Assembly (NCBI GenBank): GCA_001899065.1
Contig: MKUZ01000017.1
Location: forward strand, 186,001-250,000
Reading direction: 5' to 3'
Length of the DNA stretch: 64,000 nucleotides
Source of the DNA: Devosia sp. 66-22
Lineage (GTDB): Bacteria; Pseudomonadota; Alphaproteobacteria; Rhizobiales; Devosiaceae
Below the pieces are notes generated by a model, which worked only from the letters and a program-made list of their open reading frames with translations, did not search any database and was not told the origin of the DNA. Made by a program: the position numbers and the translations under genes. Below are positions 8,782 through 17,055 of this stretch, in pieces. The number at the start of each line of letters is the position of its first letter. The stretch's first letter is position 1.

Positions 8782-9915
8782 GTGAGCGATCCGAGGATCA
8801 CATACGACTTTGCCGGCATGGCGTATGACGCCGCCATGGGCAAGCAGAGCTGGCAGTCGATGGCCGAGCAGGTTGCCGCGGCGTTCGACGCGGTACATGC
8901 GGTGATTGCGCCGCATATGCCTGATCGCGGGACCGGCCGGATCAGCGGCGTGTGCTACGTCGTCTCGCACGCCGAATGCGGCACCTATGAGGGCCAGGAC
9001 CTACTGATGGAGCGCGCCTGGCGGCTGCCGCGCGGCGAGCTCTCGGTGGTCCAGAACATGAGGGCCGATCCGTTCATCGGCAAATCGCCGTTCTACAAGG
9101 TGACGCTCGACGCCATCGATATCGGTCACGCGGTGCACGTGATCTTCACGACGCGGCGCGCCGAGGTGGGGTTCTTCTGCGTCACGCGCTACAGCCACCA
9201 GCCGGCCTTCGCCACCGAAGAGCTGGCGGCGATGCGTCACATCGTCGACCATCTGACGCGTGCCCTCGAGATCGAGGATCGCCTCGCGCGGCCCGCGGAG
9301 CCACAGATCTTCGAGAGCCTGCCCTACGGACTGGCGCTGCTCGACCGCCACAGCCGCGTCCTGCGCATGAACGCGCTCGCGCAGTCGCTGATCGCCGCCG
9401 AGGATGGCCTCCACATGCAGCTCGACTCGCTGCACACCGCCAACGGGCGGCTCGACGTCGAGAGCTTTCTGTCGCGCGCCGGTCCGAGCGAGCCGCAGGC
9501 GATGCGGATCGAGCGCTATTTCAGCGACAAGCCGCTGTCGGCGATGATGACGACGGTGCCGTCCGAATGGCGCGACCCGACCCACGAGGACGGCGCGGTG
9601 CTGTTCGTTCTCACCGATCCCGACTGGGTGATCTGCCCGCCTGAGACGACGCTGACGCAACTGTTCCGCCTCACCAATGGCGAGGCGCGCTTCGTGCGCA
9701 TGCTGGTCCATCGCCGCTCGCTGCAGAAGGCGAGCGCATCGCTGGCGATCTCGCCCGAAACGGCGCGCCGGCACCTCAAATCCGCGTTCGAAAAGACCGG
9801 CACGCACAGCCAGTCCGAGCTGATCCAGCTCCTCGTACGCCAGCCCGCCGCGCGGATGTTCAATTCGCACCTGGTTGCTGCCGATCTGCAACGATTCAAG
9901 CCGGCCGCAGAATGA
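8782..9915 (+). CDS. LuxR-type helix-turn-helix transcriptional regulator
   Basis: A 377-residue protein with a C-terminal LuxR/FixJ-type DNA-binding domain (residues about 300-365; LTNGEARFVRMLVHRRSL, then ISPETARRHLKSAFEKTG as recognition helix). The N-terminal 280 residues look like sensor-type folds without a receiver Asp, so it is probably ligand-responsive rather than a phosphorylated response regulator. The start is the GTG at 8782 with a purine-rich stretch upstream. It sits directly before the PedF-like cytochrome gene, and a palindrome (TGACCC-N4-GGGTCA) lies 28 bases after its stop. The same palindrome precedes the PQQ dehydrogenase, so it is the obvious candidate regulator of the island; this is inference. 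Confidence 0.8.
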   Translation: MSDPRITYDFAGMAYDAAMGKQSWQSMAEQVAAAFDAVHAVIAPHMPDRGTGRISGVCYVVSHAECGTYEGQDLLMERAWRLPRGELSVVQNMRADPFIGKSPFYKVTLDAIDIGHAVHVIFTTRRAEVGFFCVTRYSHQPAFATEELAAMRHIVDHLTRALEIEDRLARPAEPQIFESLPYGLALLDRHSRVLRMNALAQSLIAAEDGLHMQLDSLHTANGRLDVESFLSRAGPSEPQAMRIERYFSDKPLSAMMTTVPSEWRDPTHEDGAVLFVLTDPDWVICPPETTLTQLFRLTNGEARFVRMLVHRRSLQKASASLAISPETARRHLKSAFEKTGTHSQSELIQLLVRQPAARMFNSHLVAADLQRFKPAAE

Positions 9916-9942
9916 CAGGGAACCAGACACGTCCCCGCGATT

Positions 9943-9958
9943 TGACCCAAACGGGTCA
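9943..9958. promoter_or_regulatory. Palindromic operator candidate upstream of the cytochrome c gene
   Basis: A perfect inverted repeat TGACCC-AAAC-GGGTCA (six-base arms, four-base spacer), ending 36 bases before the start of the PedF-like cytochrome gene. The same arms and spacer length occur at 14028-14043, upstream of the PQQ dehydrogenase. Dyad symmetry with a short spacer fits binding of a dimeric HTH protein. The neighbouring LuxR-type protein is the best candidate. Confidence 0.65.
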
Positions 9959-9994
9959 TGCTCCATCAACCCCGTCATGCGAGGGTTTTTTCAA

Positions 9995-10570
9995 ATGCCG
10001 AACCATCCGGAATCATCGATGAATACGACGTTCTCCCTGCCGCGCGCCGTGCTGACGGTCGCGGTGACTGCCGCCCTGTGCCTCTTCCCGGTGACCGGCG
10101 TCTCGATCACCTCCGCGGTGGCGCAGGATACCGCCTCCTCCTCGGAGCCCGTGGCGCCGACCGAGGAGCAGATCAAGGCCGGCCTCAACGTGTGGAAGAA
10201 CCGCGGCGGCTGCTTCAATTGCCACGGCGATTTCGGCCAGGGCGGCGAGGGCGGCCACTTTCCGGCCGGTCCGAGCCTGCGCAAATCGGCTATGGACCTG
10301 GACACCATGAAGATGGTGATCTCGTGCGGCCTGCCGGGCACCAAGATGCCGTACAATCTCGAAGGTGCCTACGTCACCGAGGAGTGCTACGGCGTCATCG
10401 ACGGCGAACCGATGGACGTATCGCCGGGCACCGCGCTGAGCACGCAGGAGATCGATGATCTCGTCGCCTATATCGGCGCCCGTGTGCACGGCCAGCGCCG
10501 CATCACCAAGGACCAGTGCGTCGAGTACTTCGACGACGCCAACGCGCCCGAGTGCCTCGCCTACCGCTAG
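9995..10570 (+). CDS. c-type cytochrome, PedF/cytochrome c550-like
   Basis: A 191-residue exported monohaem cytochrome. The haem site is GGCFNCHGD and the probable axial Met is in GTKMPYNL. Four additional Cys (CGLPG, EECYG, DQCVE, PECLA) may form disulfides. This layout matches the cytochrome c550 that takes electrons from PQQ alcohol dehydrogenases (PedF type) in the periplasm. The ATG at 9995 is preferred because GAGGG lies nine bases upstream; the ATG at 10019 (MNTTFSL) is the alternative. Either gives a cleavable signal ending near SAVAQD. The palindrome at 9943-9958 is in its leader, and a hairpin follows the stop. Confidence 0.85.
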   Translation: MPNHPESSMNTTFSLPRAVLTVAVTAALCLFPVTGVSITSAVAQDTASSSEPVAPTEEQIKAGLNVWKNRGGCFNCHGDFGQGGEGGHFPAGPSLRKSAMDLDTMKMVISCGLPGTKMPYNLEGAYVTEECYGVIDGEPMDVSPGTALSTQEIDDLVAYIGARVHGQRRITKDQCVEYFDDANAPECLAYR

Positions 10571-10595
10571 ACACTGCGGGCCGCTGACAATCGCC

Positions 10596-10621
10596 AACGC
10601 CGCTCCCTCGGGGGCGGCGTT
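10596..10621. terminator. GC-rich hairpin between convergent genes (possible bidirectional terminator)
   Basis: Arms AACGCCGC and GCGGCGTT pair perfectly and the stem extends inward through TCCC/GGGG (one G-T pair), leaving a very short loop. It lies 25 bases after the cytochrome stop and 7 bases beyond the pentapeptide-protein stop. There is no T-tract on either side, so termination is likely but not certain. Confidence 0.5.
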
Positions 10622-10628
10622 CCGCTGT

Positions 10629-12086
10629 CTAGGGGGCCGTGGTGCCGTCGGGCATCAGCGAGTCCGTGAGGATTGTGCCGTCCTGGACGGTGTCGCGCAG
10701 ATTGGCGCGGTCGAATCGGACATGAGTGAAATCGGCGCCGCTCATGTCGGCACCCAGGAGGTTGGCGCCCTGGAAGTCGGAGTCGCGGAACAGCGATCTG
10801 CTGAGATTGGCATCGCGCAGCACCGACTGATTGAAGGCCGAGCCGCTGGCTTTGACGCCGGTGAGATCGGCACGCACCAGATTGGCCTGGAAGAAGTACG
10901 AACCGGTGAGATCGGCGTCGATGAAGCGCGCATTGTTGAGCCGCGCCTGACCGAAATCGGCGGTGGTGATGGTCGCGCCGTCGAACACGGCCTGGCGCAG
11001 ATCGAGCGAACCGGCCCGGATGGCGCGTAGGTTGGCGCCCGCGAAATTCGGCTGCGCCCCGCGCGCATTGTACATCACCGCCTCGTGTAGATTTGCGCCG
11101 CTGAAGTCGGCCTGCGTGACGTCGGTGAGGTTGAGGTCGGCGCGCGAGAGGTCGGCGCCAGCGAGCCTGGCCTGTCTCAGGATGGCGCGATGGAGGTTGG
11201 TCGCGACGAACTTGGCGCCGGTCAGGTCGGCGCCGGTGAGGTCGCGGCGGCGAAGGTCCGCGCCGCTCAAATCGCAGCCCCGGCAGTCATTGGTGAGGCC
11301 GGCGAGAAACTGCCCGAGGGTATCGTCGGCCGCCGGAGCGGGGGGCTCGTTAGCGGCGACGACGGTGGCATCGTCGGCGGCGTAGGGCGCTTTCTGGGTG
11401 ACGGTGACCGAGGCGGAGCTCTCGAACGCATTGAGCATCGGCTTGCCGGTGGCGGGGTCGACCACGGCCTGCCCGGGCTTGAGGTAGAACCGTGTCTCGT
11501 TGGTGCCCGCGACTTCGGCGGTGTCGAGCGTGCACCGCTGCTTGACGTACTGGCCTTCGATCTCGCCTTCGCCTTCGGCGCGGGGCAGATCCTCGCAGCT
11601 CCAGTTCGCGACGCCCAGTGGCGCGCGCATAATGGTGGAGGCGAGGTGATGGTCGAAGCGCAGACGCGGTTCGGCCGCCGGATCGGTGTGCGCGCGATAG
11701 CCGCGAATGCGGCCGCTCGCATCGACAAGGAAGGAGAGGATCGCCGGCTGCATGCCGACCTTGTTGAAATTGTAGCGCAAGGCCTGCACCGGATTGCGCA
11801 GCGCGGTGGCGAGGTATTGCAACGTATCGTCGTAGCGGAACCAGATCTCGCGCAGCCCATCGGCCTCCGTGGGGCACTGGGCATAATCGGCGAAGCTGGC
11901 GAGCGTGACGCTGGGCGGGCCGCCATCGGTGCCGCAGGCGGGCTCGGCAAAGTCGATGCCGAGGCTGTCGATCGGCGTGCCAAAGGGCACGTCCCATATC
12001 TTGGGCGGAACGTCCTGAGCAAGCGCGGGAGTGGCGAGGAAGAGAGCCGCGACGGCGGCGAGCAGACGGAGGCGCAACGGCGTCAA
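10629..12086 (-). CDS. Exported pentapeptide-repeat protein
   Basis: A 485-residue protein. A signal peptide (LRLLAAVAALFLATPALAQD) leads into a unique domain of about 220 residues. From residue 265 onward there are many pentapeptide repeats of the A(D/N)LXX type (GADLSRADLNLTDVTQADF is one run), which build a right-handed quadrilateral beta-helix. The start is TTG at 12086; a TTG at 12077 gives better spacing from the GGAG and cannot be excluded. It lies 46 bases behind the PQQ dehydrogenase on the same strand, separated by a terminator-like hairpin, so it may be expressed at a reduced level from that promoter. Function unknown; periplasmic location expected. Confidence 0.82.
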   Translation of the reverse strand: MTPLRLRLLAAVAALFLATPALAQDVPPKIWDVPFGTPIDSLGIDFAEPACGTDGGPPSVTLASFADYAQCPTEADGLREIWFRYDDTLQYLATALRNPVQALRYNFNKVGMQPAILSFLVDASGRIRGYRAHTDPAAEPRLRFDHHLASTIMRAPLGVANWSCEDLPRAEGEGEIEGQYVKQRCTLDTAEVAGTNETRFYLKPGQAVVDPATGKPMLNAFESSASVTVTQKAPYAADDATVVAANEPPAPAADDTLGQFLAGLTNDCRGCDLSGADLRRRDLTGADLTGAKFVATNLHRAILRQARLAGADLSRADLNLTDVTQADFSGANLHEAVMYNARGAQPNFAGANLRAIRAGSLDLRQAVFDGATITTADFGQARLNNARFIDADLTGSYFFQANLVRADLTGVKASGSAFNQSVLRDANLSRSLFRDSDFQGANLLGADMSGADFTHVRFDRANLRDTVQDGTILTDSLMPDGTTAP

Positions 12087-12093
12087 CTCCAGG

Positions 12094-12122
12094 AGAAAGC
12101 GGGGAGGCCGGAGCCTCCCCGC
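12094..12122 (-). terminator. Rho-independent terminator or attenuator after the PQQ dehydrogenase
   Basis: Arms GCGGGGAGGC and GCCTCCCCGC (12099-12108 and 12113-12122) pair perfectly over ten bases around a four-base loop. Read on the minus strand the hairpin is followed by TTTCT. It lies between the dehydrogenase stop and the pentapeptide-protein start, and the GGAG of the latter comes immediately after, so it may set how much transcript reaches the downstream gene. Confidence 0.75.
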
Positions 12123-12132
12123 TCATGATGGC

Positions 12133-13890
12133 TTAGTCGAGACCGAACACGACAACTTGAGAGGCAGCCTGCATCCCCTGCAGGGCCGGAGCAAAGCCCG
12201 GGCTGCCGCCGGTGACGACCGCGACATACTGCTTGCCGTCGACTTCGTAGCTGATCGGCGGCGCGCCGATCGGCGTGCCGGTGTTGAACGACCAGACTTC
12301 GTCCATGGTGGTGCCGTCATAGGCGATCAGGCGGCCGTCGGCGCTGCCGGCGAAGACCAGATCGGACGCGGTGCCCAGCAGACCCGAATTGGTCGGGTAG
12401 TCGACGGTGATCTGCTTGACCTTCTCGCCGGTCTCGGTGTTGACGGCGATGATCAGGCCCGGCGCGTTCGGGAAGGCGTAGTCGAACTTCCAGAAATTGC
12501 CGCCGCCCCACATGCCGGGGTTACCGGCGAGGTCGGTGCGGGTCGGGTCGATGTGCTCATCGATCGACTGGCTGAAGCACGCATCGATCGCCTGGATATA
12601 GGCAACCTTGGTGTCCGGGTTGTAGGTCGGCGGCCACCAGGTCGAGGTCTGCAGCGCCGGGCAGATGTTCTGCGCCGTCGACGTATCGCCCACCTTGAGG
12701 GACGCGTTGGGAGCGTATTCCTGGGTCAGCGAACCCGGGACGTATTCCACCGGCTTGCCGGTCTTGGGATCAAGGCCGGCCGTCCAGTTCGGGTCACGGT
12801 AGGCCGTGCCGTAGATGAACGAGCCATTGGCGCGGTCCAGCGTGTAGAAGAAGCCGTTACGCGAGAAGGTGCCCACAACCTTGCGGCTCTCGCCGTTGTA
12901 GTTGATGTCGTAGAGCATCTTGGGGTTGATCGTGTCGTAGTCCCAGGTCTCCTGCGGGATCTCCTGGAAGTACCACTTGAGCTTGCCGGTGTCGGCGTCG
13001 ATGGCGACGGTCGAGTTCGTGTACAGGTTGTCGCCCGGACGGAAGGCCGGGTCAGCCCAGGGCTGCGACTCGCCGGTACCGAAGATGATCGCGTTGCTCT
13101 CGGCGTCGTAGGACGGGGTGCTCCAGATACCGCCGCCACCGGTGAGGTAGGCGTCGTGATCGTCGGCCCAGGTCTCGTGGTCCGGCTCGCCCGGTCCCGG
13201 GATCGAGTAGAAGCGCCACAGCAGCGAACCGTCGTCGGCGCTGTAGGCGGCGATCCACGACCGCATGGCCGGACCGGCCGCGCTGGTGATGATCTTGCCG
13301 TCGACGGCGAGCACGCCGCCGGTGGCGCGCTGCGCACCGGCCGGAGCCTCAGGGTCCTTGGTGTCGACTTCCCAGACGATGTCGCCGGTCTCGTCGTCCA
13401 GCTTGAACATGATCAGGTCGTTGCGCGACACGTAGTAGACGCTGTCGCCGAGCAGGGCCACCGAGCCGAACTTGCTCGCCGCGCCCTGGCCGCTGAGATC
13501 GGCGGTCCACAGGATCTTGCCGGTCTTGAGGTCGATCTTGCTGACCTGGTCCCAGGCGTTCTGGACGTACATCAGGCCGTCCTTGACCAGCGGGGTCGCA
13601 CGCTGGGCAGGCGACACGCCGCCGACCGAGGCCGGTTGGCTGCCGCCGATGGCGACCATCATTTTGACTTCGAGGTCCTTGACGTTGTCCTTGTTGATCT
13701 CGGTGAGAGCCGAGAAGGACCGCGCGGTGTAGTCGCCGTAGGGCAGGAGCCAGTTCTGCGGCTCGGACGCGGCATCCTTCAGCCGCTCGAAGGTGACTTC
13801 CTGAGCGACGCTCACGGCCGCGAAGCCGCCAACGCTCAGAGCCAGCGCCGCCGCCACCATGGCAGAGCGCGATAGGTTCAAGATCTTCAT
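12133..13890 (-). CDS. PQQ-dependent alcohol dehydrogenase (methanol/ethanol family, atypical metal site)
   Basis: A 585-residue exported quinoprotein with an eight-bladed propeller and tryptophan-docking repeats (DLKTGKILW, DADTGKLKWYF). The signal peptide ends at SVAQE. Family signatures include LLWRFYSIPGPGEPDHETW and GGGGIWSTPSYD. The catalytic Asp is Asp317 in ETWDYDTIN; Asp319 at +2 matches the lanthanide-type (XoxF/PedH) signature, where calcium enzymes have Ala or Ser. The other two metal positions are changed: the usual Glu (SGAEFGVRG) aligns with Gly206 and the usual Asn (GTGNP) with Glu274 in GTGESQPW. The adjacent-cysteine disulfide is absent. The ATG at 13890 has GGAGG upstream. 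It oxidises alcohols in the periplasm; the actual substrate and metal are uncertain. Confidence 0.9.
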   Translation of the reverse strand: MKILNLSRSAMVAAALALSVGGFAAVSVAQEVTFERLKDAASEPQNWLLPYGDYTARSFSALTEINKDNVKDLEVKMMVAIGGSQPASVGGVSPAQRATPLVKDGLMYVQNAWDQVSKIDLKTGKILWTADLSGQGAASKFGSVALLGDSVYYVSRNDLIMFKLDDETGDIVWEVDTKDPEAPAGAQRATGGVLAVDGKIITSAAGPAMRSWIAAYSADDGSLLWRFYSIPGPGEPDHETWADDHDAYLTGGGGIWSTPSYDAESNAIIFGTGESQPWADPAFRPGDNLYTNSTVAIDADTGKLKWYFQEIPQETWDYDTINPKMLYDINYNGESRKVVGTFSRNGFFYTLDRANGSFIYGTAYRDPNWTAGLDPKTGKPVEYVPGSLTQEYAPNASLKVGDTSTAQNICPALQTSTWWPPTYNPDTKVAYIQAIDACFSQSIDEHIDPTRTDLAGNPGMWGGGNFWKFDYAFPNAPGLIIAVNTETGEKVKQITVDYPTNSGLLGTASDLVFAGSADGRLIAYDGTTMDEVWSFNTGTPIGAPPISYEVDGKQYVAVVTGGSPGFAPALQGMQAASQVVVFGLD

Positions 13891-14027
13891 AGAGATCCTC
13901 CACTCCTGGTTTGTTGCCGCGCTCTCGTTTTGAGGGAGCGCTGAGAACGTTCCCGCCTTGATGCGAATCCATGCCGCATCGGGCGGACGAGATGTCACAG
14001 TCTTGGGGGTTCCTCGTGCCGGACTCA

Positions 14028-14043
14028 TGACCCGATTGGGTCA
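14028..14043. promoter_or_regulatory. Palindromic operator candidate upstream of the PQQ dehydrogenase
   Basis: A perfect inverted repeat TGACCC-GATT-GGGTCA, 137 bases above the dehydrogenase ATG in the 198-base gap behind the ABC-2 permease. It has the same arms and spacer length as the element at 9943-9958. The two together suggest co-regulation of the dehydrogenase and its cytochrome. Confidence 0.65.
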
Positions 14044-14088
14044 GCGTGTCGTCTATGAGTGTTATTGCTTTTCGGAATGTGGCCCGCG

Positions 14089-14901
14089 TCAGGCCCGGCG
14101 AACGGTCCGGATCGCGCCTGCCTGCGGGTCGTAGCCACGCGCGGCGAGGAGGAACGCAACGACAGTGCAACCAGCCACCACGCCCAGCGCCAGCCAGTTG
14201 AACTGGCCGTAGGCCGCAAAGCGGATGAGCTCGATGGCATGCGTCAGCGGATTGGCCTGCGAGACGTAGTAGATCGGATAGGCACCGGCCTCGCGCAGCT
14301 TCCACAGCGGATAGAGCGCGGAGCTGAGGAAGAACATCGGAAACACGACGAAGTTCATCATGCCCGCGAAGTTCTCGATCTGCGGCGTGTAGACCGAGAC
14401 GAGGAGGCCGATCGACCCCAGCATCAGGCCGGTGAGGATGACGGCGGGAATGATGGTGATCCAGCTCCATAGCGGCATGGAGATGCCGAAGGCGAGGCTG
14501 AGCAGCAGGAACGCATAGACCTGCAGCAGCGACAGGATCGTCGCCGCGGCGATCTTGGAGAACAGCAGGAAGCTGCGCGGCAGCGGACTCACCAGCATCA
14601 CTCGCATCACGCCGGCCTCGCGGTCATAAACCATCGAAAGCGCCGACTGCATGCACTGGAACAGCACCACGATGCCGATGAGGCCAGGGATGATGTATTC
14701 CTGGTAGGGCGTGTAGGTCTTGTAGGGCGGGATGATCGACAGGCCGAGCAGATCGTGCAGGCCCGTCGCGAACACGAGGAGCCACAGCGCAGGACGGATC
14801 AGCGCCGAGAGGAGCCGTTCGGTCTGGCGCAGGAACTTCAGGACTTCGCGGCGCGTGATGGCGAGGAACCCCAGCCACAGCGCGCCAGCACTCACTTGCA
14901 T
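14089..14901 (-). CDS. ABC-2 type permease of the PQQ alcohol-dehydrogenase system (TIGR03861-like)
   Basis: A 270-residue integral membrane protein with about six transmembrane helices and the ABC-2 layout (YIIPGLIGIVVLFQCMQSAL; REAGVMRVMLVSPLPRSFLL; PLTHAIELIRFAAYGQF). It matches the permease that accompanies PQQ alcohol dehydrogenases (PedC/PedB neighbourhoods). The ATG overlaps the preceding binding-protein gene by ten bases, so it is the last gene of the four-gene operon starting at 17474. No ATPase gene lies in this operon; the likely partner is the ATPase at 20134-20877. The transported molecule is unknown. Confidence 0.88.
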   Translation of the reverse strand: MQVSAGALWLGFLAITRREVLKFLRQTERLLSALIRPALWLLVFATGLHDLLGLSIIPPYKTYTPYQEYIIPGLIGIVVLFQCMQSALSMVYDREAGVMRVMLVSPLPRSFLLFSKIAAATILSLLQVYAFLLLSLAFGISMPLWSWITIIPAVILTGLMLGSIGLLVSVYTPQIENFAGMMNFVVFPMFFLSSALYPLWKLREAGAYPIYYVSQANPLTHAIELIRFAAYGQFNWLALGVVAGCTVVAFLLAARGYDPQAGAIRTVRRA

Positions 14902-16073
14902 ACGAACTCCGGCTGGTCGGTGCCCAACGTATCCAGCGTTGTCACCTGATGCTCGAAGCCGTCAAGGGGCGCCGCCTCGATCACGGCATCGGCGGTCGAC
15001 AGGGTGATGGGCATGCGCATCTGGCCATCCCACGGCCGGAAGCTCATCAGCACGCCCTTGGAGCCGTCGACACCGAAGCGCGCGCCGCGCATCCACGCAT
15101 CGATCTCATCGGGATCGGTCTTGCGGGACTTGCCATAGGCGGTCATCACCGACTTGGCGGCGACCCATGCGGCCCAGTCGGGTCCGTCCATGTGGAGGTC
15201 GCCGGTCAGCCTGTCGAAACGGGAGATGACCTGCGAGGCGCCGTCGCGCTCCCAGGTCCAGTTCCATTCGGCGGCCTCGAGGCCGGTCGAACCGATCACC
15301 GGGCGCGGAAGCTGCGTGGCGTAGGGCAGGTAGCGGGCATAGTCGCCCTGCGTGTCGGCGATGTAGATGACGTCGTAGTCGACGCCGCCGGTGACCAGCA
15401 GCGTGTTGTTCTGCTCCATGCTTTCGGAGTCGGTCGATTGCGTCACCTGGCGCGTGTCGACGACGTTGAGCCGCAGACGCTGCGCGGAGGCGGTGAAGAC
15501 GTCGGCGAGCACCTTGTCGCGCGGGTTCTGGCCGAACAGGACGAGCACATTGGTCCAGTTGCGCACACGCAGCAACTGCACCAGCGCGTCCGCGAGCTGG
15601 CGGTCGGAGGCGGCAGTGTGAAGCAGATTAGGGTAGCAGCGCTCGCGCAGGAAATCCTCGTGCGCCGTGGTGTTGAGCAGCGTGACCTTGAGGTCGCGCG
15701 TGGCCGCCGCGACCTGATCGAGCACATCGGCGGGCAGGTCGACGATGATGAAGCGTTCGCCGGCAGCAGCCATCTCCTGCACCCTGGCGACAAGACCGGC
15801 GACGTCGGCTGCCTTCTGCTCATCGAGGGTTGCCGAGAAGCCGGCAGCATCGGCGAGTATCTTGAGGTCCTCGACGCCCATGCGAGCACCCGGCACCGGC
15901 GGCGTCAGCGGATCGAGCACGAGGCCCAGATAGACAAGCTTCTCGTCGTAGCGCGCATCGTAGTCGAGGCTGAGATAGCCGATCCTCACGTCGCGTGGCG
16001 CGTCCTGGGCGATGGCGGCGACAGGGAGCAGCGACAGCGCCGCTCCCATCAGCCACGGCGCGAGCCTAGCCAT
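14892..16073 (-). CDS. PQQ-system ABC substrate-binding protein (TIGR03863-like)
   Basis: A 393-residue exported protein with a branched-chain-amino-acid-type periplasmic binding fold (signal ends AIAQD; DVRIGYLSLDYDARYDEKLVY opens the mature chain; VLVLFGQNPRDKVLADVF in lobe I). It resembles the binding protein encoded with PQQ alcohol dehydrogenases. The gene overlaps both neighbours (eight bases with the propeller gene, ten with the permease), so it is translationally coupled. Pairing a binding protein with an ABC-2 permease is unusual for importers, so it may act as a sensor or chaperone rather than a classical uptake receptor; that is speculation. Confidence 0.88.
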   Translation of the reverse strand: MARLAPWLMGAALSLLPVAAIAQDAPRDVRIGYLSLDYDARYDEKLVYLGLVLDPLTPPVPGARMGVEDLKILADAAGFSATLDEQKAADVAGLVARVQEMAAAGERFIIVDLPADVLDQVAAATRDLKVTLLNTTAHEDFLRERCYPNLLHTAASDRQLADALVQLLRVRNWTNVLVLFGQNPRDKVLADVFTASAQRLRLNVVDTRQVTQSTDSESMEQNNTLLVTGGVDYDVIYIADTQGDYARYLPYATQLPRPVIGSTGLEAAEWNWTWERDGASQVISRFDRLTGDLHMDGPDWAAWVAAKSVMTAYGKSRKTDPDEIDAWMRGARFGVDGSKGVLMSFRPWDGQMRMPITLSTADAVIEAAPLDGFEHQVTTLDTLGTDQPEFVCK

Positions 16074-17055
16074 CGATCATCACCGTGTGCGGCACGCGGC
16101 CGACGGGGATGGTCTGCGTCGGCTCGAGGCTGGCCATGTCGATGACGGTGATGTCGTCGGACAGGCCGTTGGAGACGATGGCGACGGACTCGTCTGGCGA
16201 CAGGTCCACCGACCAGGCGCGCCGGCCCACGAGGATGTACTTGATGACCTCGTGCGTCGTGCCGTCGATCACCGCCACATGGTTGGCGCGGCCGAGACTG
16301 AGCAGGATCTTGCTGCCGTCCCTGGTCACCGCCATGCCGACGGGGGTCACATCTTCCGGCTTGAAGCCGGGCGGCACGAAGAACAGCGAGTCGCCGACGA
16401 TCTCATTGGTGGCGCGGTCGATGATGAAAATCTCGCTCGACAGCTCGCACGACACCCAGAGCTGCTTGCCGTCGGGCGTGAAGATGAAGCGGCGCGGCCG
16501 CGTGCCCACGAGGATATTCTTGATCACCGCGCCGGAGGCGACGTCGACGACGTGCACCATGTCGGCGACTTCCGAGGTGACGTAGACGGTCTTGCCGTCC
16601 TCGCTGACGATCACCCCTTCGGGCTCGGCGCCGGTCGGGATCTGCGCGATCGAGACGCGGCTCTCGAGGTCGATGGCTTCGAGCTGCGAGTACTCCTCGT
16701 TCGACACCCAGATGGTCTTGTAGTCGGGCGAGAAGGCGAAGACCTCGGGGCTCGGGCCGGTAACGACCGAGTCGACCACTTCGAGCGTGTTCACGTCGAT
16801 GATGTCGATCGCGTCGTCGTCACCGCAGGCGACGAAGAGCTGGGTCCGGTCCTGGTTGAAGTGCATGTCGCGCGGGCGCTTGCTCGTGGCAATGCGCTTG
16901 ATCTGGGCATAGGTCCTGTCGAGAACGACGACCTCGTTGCCCTTTTCGAGCGACACGAAGATGTTGCCCGTGCCGGCGGCATAAGCGGGGCGGGGCAGGA
17001 GGGTTGCCGCGCCAACCAGCGCGGCCCCCTGGAGCAGTTGACGGCGGGTTGTCAT
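16066..17055 (-). CDS. PQQ-associated YVTN beta-propeller protein (TIGR03866-like)
   Basis: A 329-residue periplasmic protein. The N-terminus carries a Tat-like signal (TRRQLLQGAALVGAATL, cleavage after AYA). The remainder is a seven-bladed YVTN propeller with repeats such as IYVTSEVADMVHVVDVASG-type strands, and no haem or PQQ-binding residues are apparent. Homologues are encoded beside PQQ alcohol dehydrogenases. The start overlaps the cupredoxin-like gene (ATGA) and the end overlaps the binding-protein gene by eight bases. A scaffold or assembly role for the dehydrogenase is plausible but not shown. Confidence 0.87.
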   Translation of the reverse strand: MTTRRQLLQGAALVGAATLLPRPAYAAGTGNIFVSLEKGNEVVVLDRTYAQIKRIATSKRPRDMHFNQDRTQLFVACGDDDAIDIIDVNTLEVVDSVVTGPSPEVFAFSPDYKTIWVSNEEYSQLEAIDLESRVSIAQIPTGAEPEGVIVSEDGKTVYVTSEVADMVHVVDVASGAVIKNILVGTRPRRFIFTPDGKQLWVSCELSSEIFIIDRATNEIVGDSLFFVPPGFKPEDVTPVGMAVTRDGSKILLSLGRANHVAVIDGTTHEVIKYILVGRRAWSVDLSPDESVAIVSNGLSDDITVIDMASLEPTQTIPVGRVPHTVMIDG

